Positions 11,601-21,177 of a DNA stretch of 64,000 nucleotides are shown here, in pieces (position 1 is the first letter of the stretch; each line of letters starts with the position of its first letter). The DNA comes from Strongylocentrotus purpuratus. Taxonomy: Eukaryota > Echinodermata > Echinoidea > Camarodonta > Strongylocentrotidae. The stretch is taken from NCBI RefSeq assembly GCF_000002235.5, contig NW_022145606.1, positions 22,631,095 to 22,695,094 on the forward strand. Reading direction: 5' to 3'. The notes beneath the pieces are model-generated. The model made no database searches. It was given only the letters and a program-made list of their open reading frames with translations, and was not told the DNA's origin. Made by a program: the position numbers and the translations under genes.

Positions 11601-14600
11601 CGCAAACCATCCCAAACAATCTTTGCAAGGCTGATAATCACGGGGCTTTGCTTCACAAGAAGGTCTATATACGACCACAAGCTCTCCATGACCCTTTTCG
11701 AAGACCCTGTAGTTGTGCATGTGATTTCCTTTATTTCTTATCAATGTCAATAGCTTATCCTTTTCTTTTCGATTCGTTGCTGCCATGTATTGAGCCACCT
11801 TTATTTCATTGGAATGTTGTGACCGCAGGTGATCAGGAAGTTTTTTGTGGGGCTTCTCACACATCATGCAATAAGCTACCTTGTCATATTTTCGCCCTCC
11901 TTGATTGTTGGTCTTCATCACAGTTATCCCCTCATGGTCAGCATCAATGCCTCCATATCTTGATGATGCCTCCAATGACTGATCTGATGACAGAGATTTC
12001 AGTGATCGAGTGATGCCATTTATTGATGTACATTTAGCCTTAGGCAATGATGCTTGAGAATTATTTAATGAAGTCTTCCCTGAAGAGTCAGAATCTCCTT
12101 GAGAATCACAGACATAGTCTGGATCATCATCACTATCATCATTATGGTCAGATAATGTGTCCTCATTATCACTTGAAAAAATATTTTGTGAAAGGGTTCC
12201 ATCTGGTACCATCAATGCTTGTGTGGCAGGCTCAGGGAATGGTTCCCAGTGCTCTCGGTTATTAGGGGGGTTTCTGCATAGATCATCAGATGTGTCATCA
12301 TTATCAGCAAGAAAATTGGACAGTGAAAGGTTTCCATCTGGTTCCATTAAAGGTTGTGTGGCAAGCTCAGTAAATGGTTCCCAATGCACTTGGTTATTAG
12401 GGGGGTTTATGCATGGATCATCACATGTGTCATCATTATCAGCTGAAACATTAAACTGTGAAATCTTTCCATCTGATTCCATTAAAGCTTGTGTGGCAGG
12501 CTCAGGGGATGGTTCCCAATTTGTTTCGTTATTAGGGGGGTTTCTGCATAGATCATCAGATGTTTCAGCATCATCAGTTAGAACATTGGAGAGTGGAAGG
12601 TTTCCATCTGGTTCTATTAAAGGTTGTGTGGCAAGCTCAGTAAATGATTCCCAATGCACTTGGTTATTAGGGGGGTTTATGCATGGATCATCACATGTGT
12701 CATCATTATCAACTGGAACATCAAACTGGGAGAGCTTTCCATCTGATTCCATTAACGCTTGTGTGGCAGGCTCAGGGGATGGTTCCCAATGTTCTTGGTT
12801 ATTAGAGGGGTTCCGGCATGGATCATCACATGTGTCATCATTATCAGCTGAAACACTGAACTGTGAAATCTTACCATCTGATTCCATTAAAGCTTGTGTG
12901 GCAGGCTTAGGGGATGGTTCCCAATTTGTTTCGTTATTAGGGGGTTTCTGCATCGATCTTCAGATGTTTCATCATCATCAGCTCGAACATTGGACTGTGA
13001 AAAGTTTCCATCTGGTTCCAGTAGTTCTTGTGTGGCAGGCTCGGAGAATGGTGAACAAACTTTTTCTGGGTCTGGTGGGAGGTTTGCAGAATTTTGCAGA
13101 ATTTCAGGTTTTTCATCTTGGACTCCACTGTGTAATTGAGTAGGACTTGGGAATACAAAATTATCTCCCACCCCATAATCATATAACACTTCTTCACCTT
13201 CTTTGATTTTCTTCAATGAGAAGAGAACCAGTTCTGGTTCATTGTGAGGGTTCTCTCTAATCTTCATTCTGCTGTTGACTTCACCCCTCCAACCATGGTT
13301 GACGAGTCGTCCCAGTTGTTGTTTAGTTGGTTCGACTGATGCATCCCTACTGGAAATGAAATTGAAAAAAAATGAAAACATTAGATTCATCAATGTTTAA
13401 AATTACAATGAATCACTGAAACATACAAGTATATGTGGGTTACAATTTGTGATTTCACTTTAGGTTTTCTCTGTTGTCAGATATTATTTGATTAACTGTT
13501 ACTTTTCAAGTAGGGTATCACTCAAAGAAGAATCGTTACAGTCATGATTTTTGTTAACGCATGGTTAATTTTAGGAGGAAATTTGAAATACAAGTAACAT
13601 AGGAAACAAATAGGTAAAATTACATGTAGGCATTGGAAATCATAACCAATATCATGAACATTAAACATGCATATGTTTACTTTTCATTTGCCTTAAAATT
13701 GTAATGCTACAAAATGTCACCGTGCATCAGACAAGAGTACCGAGGCGAAAAAAGACGACGAACTAACCGTGGAAGATTTTTTCAATATAAATACAAATAA
13801 CAAAAAACAAAACAAAAAAAACACAAAGGTCGAATAACGACACGCCCTACAAGCCACGGGCAACAGCATTGCGAACAAAATATATCCTCTCAAGACCCTC
13901 TGAAATACGAGAGCCAAAGACATTACATGGTATAACAAAAATAACAAAAAAGAGAGAGAAGCGACCAAATTGGGGAAAGGGCAAGGAGAGGCAACAGACT
14001 AAAGGGAAAATGTACAATTTCGGACATATCTATCCACAAGATGTTTACACCGGGTGGGAGAGATGGAAGAAGGCTTCGGCAGGGGAGAAGGAACATGCGG
14101 AGAAGAAAGCTGAGTCCAAGGAGAAGAAGGGAGGGAGAGATGAGGAAAGATTAAAAAATAGCATGGGAAAAAGGAAAAAAAGCATTATGATAAACAAGAA
14201 CAGACGTGTAGAATGAGGGGGGAAAGAAGAAAATAATCTATCTAATCTTTAAAAGTGGAACGTAGCTCCAAAAAGCAAATAAAGAATACAATATAAAAAG
14301 TGGCTACTAGCACAAACTTGAATTCATATCAAACGGACCAAACATGTATGCAGTGTTATATTATTTTAGAATGAGCAAAGAAAGCAGGAAATCCAATGCA
14401 GGGTTTGAATTGTGCATTGAAAACTACATCCTCAATGAAGATTATGTTTACCAACTGTATGATTTTTGTTCTCAAGTTTTCAAATGATTTTTCAATAAAT
14501 CTTACCATTTGACATATGTTGGCCCATCTCAGATCATCTTCCCAGATTATAAAGAAGAGGAAATTTGGGAAATTACAAAATGAATGATGAACATTTAACA

Positions 14601-17600
14601 AAGAAGGATAACAGAAATTAAAAGCAGAAGATGTATAAAGACAACAAGCAGGAGTAGCGAAATGAGAAATCCAGCTACAATGCGAGGATGACGCTGGACA
14701 ACAGACATTGAAAGAAATGAATTAGGAGGATGGGAAGGGAGAGGAGGAGACAAAGCAGATGAAGAAGTTGAATGAGGAGTTGATGAGCGAGGGGTTAGGA
14801 GAGGGGTTGAGGGAGGGGTTGGGAGAGGGGTTAGGAGAGGGGTTGAGGGAGGGGTTGTGTGAGGGGTTGATTGGGGGGTGCGGGGAGGTGTTAGGGGAAG
14901 TAATGAATGAACAGATGAAGTAATATCAGACTGAAGTGAAGATGAGGTGTAGAAGAAAGGGGGAGTAGAAAAAGAGTCTTCCGATGACATATTGCAGGGA
15001 ACTGATGAACCAGCATCATTTAAAACTTCACTGGAGGGAGAGGGAGGTGGTGCAAGCTGCGTAGAAATTTCCGAATCTGTTTCATCATTTAAAACTTCAC
15101 TGGAGGGAGAGGGAGGTGGTGCAAGTTGCATAGAAATTTCCGAATCTGTTTCATCTGTAAGATGAAATGTGGAGTGTACAAAAAAAAAACATGGACTTTT
15201 CAGTGTAATGCACCTTTCTTTTATATCCAATATTTGTACCAAATATTGTTTTATATTCTCATTTTATGCTCTCCAAAATGGAATATGATCTGTTGGACTG
15301 ACAAGGTTGAATAATTGTCATTGGTAAGATTGTGTGTTTTTTGTATGATAGCTAAAACAGGTTTGAATAGATAGAGAAGAATATAAGTTGCATATTTGTT
15401 CTATGCTGTCCTTGCCGTATTGATACTTTCTGCAGAAAAATGTATGTGTACTGTATGTGGTCAGTCCACGGGTTTATTCAAAAGCACGGAATAGAATTTG
15501 ACAGATATGACTAGCTTTCGATCTTTCTCTAGGGAAAAAACAAAAACCACTGGTAGAAAATATGTTGCCCTGTCAACCCACATGTTTACGACTACGTCAT
15601 AAGCATATAGCCTTAGGTTTGTTTTCAACACCTATCATTACAAAATATACTTTTCAATAAATCAAGTCGTCATAGTATGTAGACTTACCACCATTTCGTC
15701 CCTTTCCATGTGAAAAAGTATCTGAAGCAAGTTTCACAGTCTGCATCTCTTCTTTCCCCCACATCTCTGGTTACCAGATCTCCTCTGTACCACAAAAGGA
15801 ATTCTCCCTCTTCAAACGTTTTGGTGGTAAAGACTGCTCTACCTGTGATTGAAGAAATACATAATCTTCATGAGATCAATCATGCGAGTTTAAACATTGT
15901 GAATATGATGTTACAAGTATATTTGTCTGTCATTTAAGATAATGCTCAGGTGTGATAAGTAACTCAGACTCGTACTTGTAAGAAGGCACTTATTTTCAAA
16001 ATTGGTTGAGTTTTAAATAACATTTGTGTGTCTTTTTGGTCACATTGCCATCAAGCAGACTTGTAAGCAACACATTGTATTTAATATTAGTATGCTGCAG
16101 ATATTAAATTACAGTGTCATGCATGTCATGATGAACATGACGTTTTCTCTAGATTTTCTAAAAACTTTTTGACATTCAACCCCATGAGGAGGCATTAAAA
16201 TTCATTTCAAGGTCTAACCTTTAAACACTTAACCAAATCAAGTTTAATACCTCCTGCTTTACAAAAGAGCCCTGTACATACAAATATTTACAAAAAAATA
16301 GAATACATTGTAGAAAACATTTTAAAAAAAAGCTTTAAAAAAATAAAAACTAGATCAAAATGAACAAAAGGCCTTAAATATTAAACATTTAAGATATTAT
16401 TGATACAAAGAAAAATGACCAAAAAAATATTTTAAAAAATACACATGCCGTAAAAATAGACTACACAACTGCAAACAGACAAACAAACAAAACTAACTTA
16501 TGGTAAAAGTCATGATATAACATTAGGTACCAGTGCATGCATTAAAGTGATAGAGGGAGTGACTTAATTTGGTTTTTTAACATTTGGAGTGAAGTTTCCG
16601 TGCGAATATGAGTCGGTAGATTGTTATAGATGCTTGGAGCAGTGAAAGAAAAAGAACGTTTTTTAAATTCAGTCTTTGGTTTCAGGATAAATAAGGGATT
16701 TAAGGTAGAATGACAAGTAACAAAGTAAACTGGACGATTATGACCAAAAGATTCTAAATAAGGGGCTAGATTATTGAGTATTTTGTAGACGAAAATGCAG
16801 TAGTGGTAATTGATTCTATTTTCAACACTTTGCCATTGAAGACTGCTTCACGCAATTAAGTGTTGAATTAAGATTATAAAAACAGAAAAATATGAGGGAA
16901 AGCATATCAAATATTCTACTGCATGAAATTAATGAAATATACAGAAAGGGTATAGATTTTACTAAAGAAGTTGACCTGTTTAACTGCGAAGGGTATCAAA
17001 GTTACTCTGAAAAGAGCTGGTGATTTTTAGACAATAGGCGATGAGGTGTGATCAAAGAACCATACCAGGCGTTCCTTGCATAGTCTAGCTCTGAATCAAT
17101 ATTTTATTGAGCATATTAATGTTAGATATCTATGCTACAGTGAATTTTCACTATTAATACAATCTACATGTACATGTATGTAACCTCACTCACCTTTGTC
17201 AGGCAGCTGTTTCACTGTAAATCCTTCAGGATCAACTTCACTAAAAATATCTGGAACTGTCTGTCTGGTTTGACTTCTGAGAATCCGATTCTGAAACAGG
17301 TCAAGTAAATATTAGTAATATTATGCAGAAACACAGCTGTGAGCAAGCTGGAAGAAAATATCTAAATATTACACCCCCCCCCCACATCCTCCCCCTTATC
17401 ATACTGGAATTTGCCAAAATATTGCTACTCATATCCATGCTCAATTTTATTATATTATTTGTTAAAATCATGAGGTATTATGAAACACATCCATTATGAT
17501 GTACATCAAGGGGGTCATGTAAATACATGGCTCCACATTTCCCATGCACACATCTTATCATATTTGACTCATTTGCAATAGATATAGATTGCTCCACATT

Positions 17601-19862
17601 TCCTATGCACACATTTATACATATCTAGCCCATATGCAATAATAAATGTGGCTCCACATTTCCCATGCACACATTTATACATATCTGGCTGATGTGTAAT
17701 ATATATAGATATGGCTCCACATTTCCCATGCACACATTTATACATCTTCAATCCACCTTAAATAGTTGAGATAAACATGGCTCCACATTTCCCATGCACC
17801 CATTTATACACATCTGGCCCATATGTAATATATAAATGGCTCCACATTTCCCATGCACAAATGTATAGACATCTGGCCCATGTGTAATATATATATATAT
17901 ATATGGCTCCACATTTCCCATGCATAAATTTATACATATCTGGGTCATGTGTAATATATATATAGATATGGCTCCACATTTCCCATGCACACATTTATAC
18001 ACATCTGGCCCATTTGTAATATATATATATGGCTCCACATTTTCCATGCACACATTTATACACATCTGGCCCATGTATAATATATATAGATATGGCTCCA
18101 CATTTCCCATGCACACATTTATACAAATCTGGCCCATGTATAATATATATATATATATATATATATGGCTCCACATTTCCCATGCACACATTTATACACA
18201 TCTGGCCTATGTGTAATATATATATATATATATATGGCTCCACATTTCCCATGCACACATTTATACACATCTGGCCCATGTTTAATATATATATGGCTCC
18301 ACATTTCCCATGCACACATTTATACACATCTGGCCCATGTGTAATATATATATGGCTCCACATTTCCCATGCACACATTTATACATCTGGTCCATGTGTA
18401 ATATATATATATGGCTCCACATTTCCCATGCACACATTTATACACATCTGGCCCATGTGTAATATATATATATGGTTCCACATTTCCCATGCACACATTT
18501 ATACACATCTGGCCCATGTATAATATATATAGATATGGCTCCACATTTCCCATGCACACATTTATACAAATCTGGCCCATGTTTAATATATATATATATA
18601 TGGCTCCACATTTCCCATGCACACATTTATACACATCTGGCCCATGTGTAATATATATATATGGCTCCACATTTCCCATGCACACATTTATACACATCTG
18701 GCCCATGTGTAATATATATATGGCTCCACATTTCCCATGCACACATTTATACACATCTGGCCCATGTGTAATATATATATATGTGGCTCCACATTTCCCA
18801 TGCACACATTTATACATCTGGCCCATGTGTAATATATATATGGCTCCACATTTCCCATGAACACATTTATACACATCTGGCCCATGTGTAATATATATAT
18901 ATATGGCTCCACATTTCCCATGCACACATTTATACATCTTCAATCCACCTTAAATAGTTCAGATAAACATGGTTCCACATTTTCCATGCACACATTTATA
19001 CATATCTGGGTCATGTGTAATATATATATAGATATGGCTCCACATTTCCCATGCACACATTTATACACGTCTGGCCCATTATATATATATATATATATAT
19101 ATGGCTCCACATTTCCCATGCACACAGTTATACAAATCTGGCCCATGTATAATGGCTCCACAGTTCCCATGCACACATTTATAAGTCTTCAATCCACCTT
19201 AAATAGTTCAGTTAAACATGGCTCCACATTTTCCATGCAATCATTTATACATATCTGGGTCATGTGTAATATATATATATATATATATAGATATGGCTCC
19301 ACATTTCCCATGCACACATTTATACACGTCTGGCCCATTATATATATATATATATATATATATGGCTCCACATTTCCCATGCACACATTTATACACATCT
19401 GGCCCATGTGTAATATATATATATATATATGGCTCCACATTTCCCATGCACACATTAATACACATCTGGCCCATGTGTAATATATATATATATATGGCTC
19501 CACATTTCCCATGCACACATTTAAACACATATTGCCCATGTAGATCTATATATATATATGGCTCCACATTTCCCATGCACACATTTATACACATCTGGCC
19601 TATGTATAAAATATATAGATATGGCTCCACATTTCCAATGCACACATTTATACAAATCTGGCCCATGTATAATGGCTCCACAGTTCCCATGCACACATTT
19701 ATAAATCTTCAATCCACCTTAAATAGTTCAGTTAAACATGGCTCCACATTTTCCATGCACACATTTATACATATCTGGGTCATGTGTAATATATATATAT
19801 ATATATATATATAGAGATATGGCTCCACATTTCCCATGCACACATTTATACACGTCTGGCCC

Positions 19863-19896
<34 letters not shown>

Positions 19897-20777
19897 TCCA
19901 CATTTCCCATGCACACATTTATACACATCTGGCCTAGACCTATGTATAAAATATATAGATATGGCTCCACATTTCCAATGCACACATTTATACAAATCTG
20001 GCCCATGTATAATAGCTCCACAGTTCCCATGCACACATTTATAAATCTTCAATCCACCTTAAATAGTTGAGATAAACATGGGACCACATTTCCCATGCAC
20101 ACAATTATACACATCTGGCCCATGTGTAATATATATATATATATATATATGGCTCCACATTTCCCATGCACACATTTATACACATATTGCCCATGTAGAT
20201 CTATATCTAGTTATGGCTCCACATTTCCCGTGCACACATTTATACACATCTGACCCAGATTATTATGGCTCCACATTTCCCATGCACACATTTATACACA
20301 TCTGGCCCATGTGAGTTAAATACAGATAGGCCTAGACCTATGGCTCCACATTTCCCATGCACACATTTAGGCTAAATCTGGCTGATGTGAAATAGACCTT
20401 CGAATCTAACGTTACTAGATATTCCTTTAGTTTAACTCTAAAGTTAGGCCTAAGAAGAACTTATACTAGACCTAGATCTACTACTACTAGTAGCCTAGAC
20501 TAGTAGTACTAGTCTAGGGCTAGGCCTAACGTTAGGCCTAGATCTACATCTTACTTAGATCTAGTCTAGATTAGATCTAGATCTAGATCTATGTATGAGT
20601 TTTTTGTACCCAATATCATGAATAGAACTAGATCTATAGGCCTAAGGAATTCTTTAAAAAGTTGATAGAATATTAATGGGCCTAGAGGCTAGACTGGATT
20701 AAAAATGAAAGTAAACTTTCTAGATCTAGACTAGTTCTACTTACTTTTGCCAGTTGTGGCTGTACTAATCCCGCCAT
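8418..20777 (-). CDS. SET (KMT5A-like) plus tyrosine-recombinase-like fusion gene, six coding exons
   Basis: Six exons (20777-20745, 17290-17194, 15842-15689, 13349-10181, 9693-9583, 8695-8418) join with matching phases and GT-AG borders. With one base added to a G run at 12940-12944 they give 3843 nt, 1280 residues. Order: short N-terminus; SET domain (about 40-150, with GRAVFTTK, RLVNHG and EEVLYDYG, closest in my memory to KMT5A/SET8); seven 45-residue acidic repeats (about 175-500); C2H2-like motifs (about 585 and after); tyrosine-recombinase-like core (about 915-1120); acidic linker; basic C-terminal domain. SET8 methylates H4K20; whether this protein does is unknown. The RLVNHG motif has Gly where KMT5A has Ser. 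In the recombinase core the HxxR histidine is Thr, so cleavage activity is doubtful. It looks like a Crypton-type recombinase captured by, or capturing, a methyltransferase. Confidence 0.85.
9583..9693 (-). CDS. SET/recombinase gene, coding exon 5 (acidic linker)
   Basis: Acceptor TGTACAG, donor GTATGA. 111 nt encoding an acidic stretch (EIDTGEQGPESCDDN, then DSDVDSGDHD). Phase 1 on both sides fits exons 4 and 6 without a stop. Confidence 0.8.
10181..13349 (-). CDS. SET/recombinase gene, large exon 4
   Basis: Begins after TTTCCAG with RDASVEPTKQQLGRLVNHG and completes the SET domain (GEEVLYDYG). Seven 135 bp coding repeats follow, then C2H2-like motifs (CMMCEKPHKKLPDHLRSQH; CKDCLGWFAKAELWKHRC). 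The recombinase-like core comes last: Arg in FNRRRQGE, a basic beta-hairpin GKRGRTVPIL, TKLRKHVAT, FMGHD and HREYY. The reading frame breaks once, where one repeat has five G instead of six (12940-12944). An AAG|GTAAAT donor at 10180 leads in phase to exon 5. If unspliced, the frame runs on to a stop at 10083, a possible shorter isoform. Confidence 0.9.
12130..13110 (-). repeat. Coding minisatellite, seven 135 bp units
   Basis: The period is exactly 135 bp (ATTAG landmarks at 12261, 12396, 12531, 12666, 12801, 12936). Each unit encodes about 45 residues: NPPNN..WEP..EPATQALMESDGK.SQ.. followed by an Asp-rich stretch. Units alternate between an EPATQALMESDG type and an ELATQPLMEPDG type, which suggests growth by two-unit steps. 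The opposite strand is open by chance. Confidence 0.9.
13380..14590. other. Intron of the SET/recombinase gene
   Basis: No gene recognised. 13870-14216 is purine-rich and gives a Lys/Glu-rich open frame on the plus strand that I regard as chance. Confidence 0.5.
14595..15156 (-). CDS. Possible alternative terminal exon: repeats, Thr/Pro tract, membrane segment
   Basis: Inside the intron between exons 3 and 4, a TTTCATCTTACAG acceptor opens a long frame. It holds two copies of DETDSEIS.QLAPPPSPSSEV, a Ser/Thr-rich stretch, a TP-repeat tract (TPPSTPLLTP) and a hydrophobic C-terminus VAGFLISLLLLVVFIHLLLL, with a stop at 14595. Phase fits splicing from exon 2 (17194), skipping exon 3; from exon 3 it would stop at once. 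It could be an alternative membrane-tail isoform, a separate gene's last exon, or an open low-complexity stretch. Confidence 0.35.
14785..14892 (+). repeat. G-rich 15 bp minisatellite
   Basis: Many copies of GAGGGGTTRGGAGAGG-like units put dense GGGG runs on the plus strand. They encode the TP tract on the minus strand and could form G-quadruplexes. Confidence 0.75.
15160..15688. other. Intron, nothing distinctive
   Basis: AT-rich intron sequence between exon 3 and the possible alternative exon. I see no element borders or coding stretch. Confidence 0.4.
15689..15842 (-). CDS. SET/recombinase gene, coding exon 3 (SET N-terminal half)
   Basis: Acceptor TCACAG, donor GTAAGT. Encodes RAVFTTKTFEEGEFLLWYRG, then a DLVTRDVGERR stretch and a YFFTWKGTKW strand. 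The layout matches KMT5A (GRGVF.., EYHGDL.., YYFQY.. KTYC). The split codon joins exon 4 as Cys, the residue found at this point in KMT5A. Confidence 0.9.
15850..16540. other. Intron, AT-rich
   Basis: No feature seen apart from A-rich runs near 16310-16440. The LINE relic begins at its right edge. Confidence 0.4.
16540..16850 (-). mobile_element. LINE relic, C-terminal part of reverse transcriptase ORF
   Basis: About 80 minus-strand codons are open and read YKILNNLAPYLESF, then PKTEFKKRSFSFTAPSIYNN and LPTHIR. The pattern SFSF.AP..YN.LP..IR is typical of the extreme C-terminus of CR1/L2-like LINE ORF2. It lies in an intron in the same orientation as the gene and is 5' truncated. Confidence 0.75.
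17194..17290 (-). CDS. SET/recombinase gene, coding exon 2
   Basis: Bounded by a pyrimidine-rich CTGTTTCAG acceptor and a GTGAGT donor. Encodes NRILRSQTRQTVPDIFSEVD and on to LPDKG, the lead-in to the SET domain. It starts in phase 0 and ends in phase 1. The upstream intron holds the 60 bp minisatellite. Confidence 0.85.
17520..20390 (+). repeat. 60 bp minisatellite, roughly 45-48 units, filling intron 1
   Basis: Each unit contains GGCTCCACATTTCCCATGCA, then CACATTTATACACATCTGGC and a (TA)n of variable length. A second motif, TCTTCAATCCACCTTAAATA, recurs at about 17755, 18938, 19188, 19706 and 20047, so units are grouped in higher-order blocks. Both strands stay open for up to about 200 codons because the period is near a multiple of three. 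This is an artefact, not coding. Confidence 0.95.
20400..20740. repeat. CTAG/AGATCT-rich cryptic simple sequence
   Basis: Dense overlapping TAGATCTA, CCTAGA and CTAG words form a locally palindromic, low-complexity stretch at the start of intron 1. No coding signal. Confidence 0.6.
20745..20777 (-). CDS. SET/recombinase gene, coding exon 1
   Basis: ATG at 20777 opens eleven codons (MAGLVQPQLAK), followed by a perfect GTAAGT donor at 20744. The phase 0 end matches exon 2. The frame is open further upstream to another ATG at 20945, but that stretch lies over the promoter-like motif and reads like untranslated sequence. Confidence 0.75.
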
Positions 20778-20830
20778 GACATGTCCATATACGTTAACAG
20801 GCACGTCGCAAGGTGCACTGCACCAGCACT

Positions 20831-20840
20831 GCGCATGCGC
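20831..20840. promoter_or_regulatory. NRF-1-like palindrome upstream of the SET/recombinase start codon
   Basis: GCGCATGCGC, preceded by T, matches the core of the NRF-1 binding consensus and lies 54 bases upstream of the start codon, a common place for this motif in animal promoters. There is no TATA box in the usual position. Use as a promoter is an inference. Confidence 0.5.
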
Positions 20841-21139
20841 TGCATCTAATAAGATACAGACTGTGCAGTGTGTATCCTCATGCTGGCGCTCTTCACTTGA
20901 TATTATTCTTGAGATCGGAAAATAATACACATATTCAGGCTGCAAGCTATGACTCCAAAGTGGGAAACCGGGGATGGAGTTAAATCGCAGCCGAACGTTG
21001 ATGGGGTACTACTGAGATGTCCCAAAGCTGATTTAAATCTCGTTTTAATGATTCTGCAACTGTGGAGCTCCACGGTTTGCTGTGTCTCCACAGTTGGAAG
21101 TTGTGTATTCATATGAACCTCCCCGATTGACGGTCATTA

Positions 21140-21143
21140 CAAG

Positions 21144-21177
<34 letters not shown>

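Noticed and set aside
12157..13143. 328-codon plus-strand open frame
   Set aside because: Antisense shadow of the 135 bp coding repeats.
13869..14216. Lys/Glu-rich plus-strand frame
   Set aside because: Purine-rich intron sequence, no family match, opposite to the gene.
17569..20314. Open frames up to about 200 codons on both strands, with repeats such as YKCVHGKCGAIYIY
   Set aside because: They follow the 60 bp minisatellite period, occur on both strands and have no start or splice context.
17520..20390. CRISPR-like array
   Set aside because: Units are continuous with variable (TA)n rather than unique spacers, and the genome is eukaryotic.
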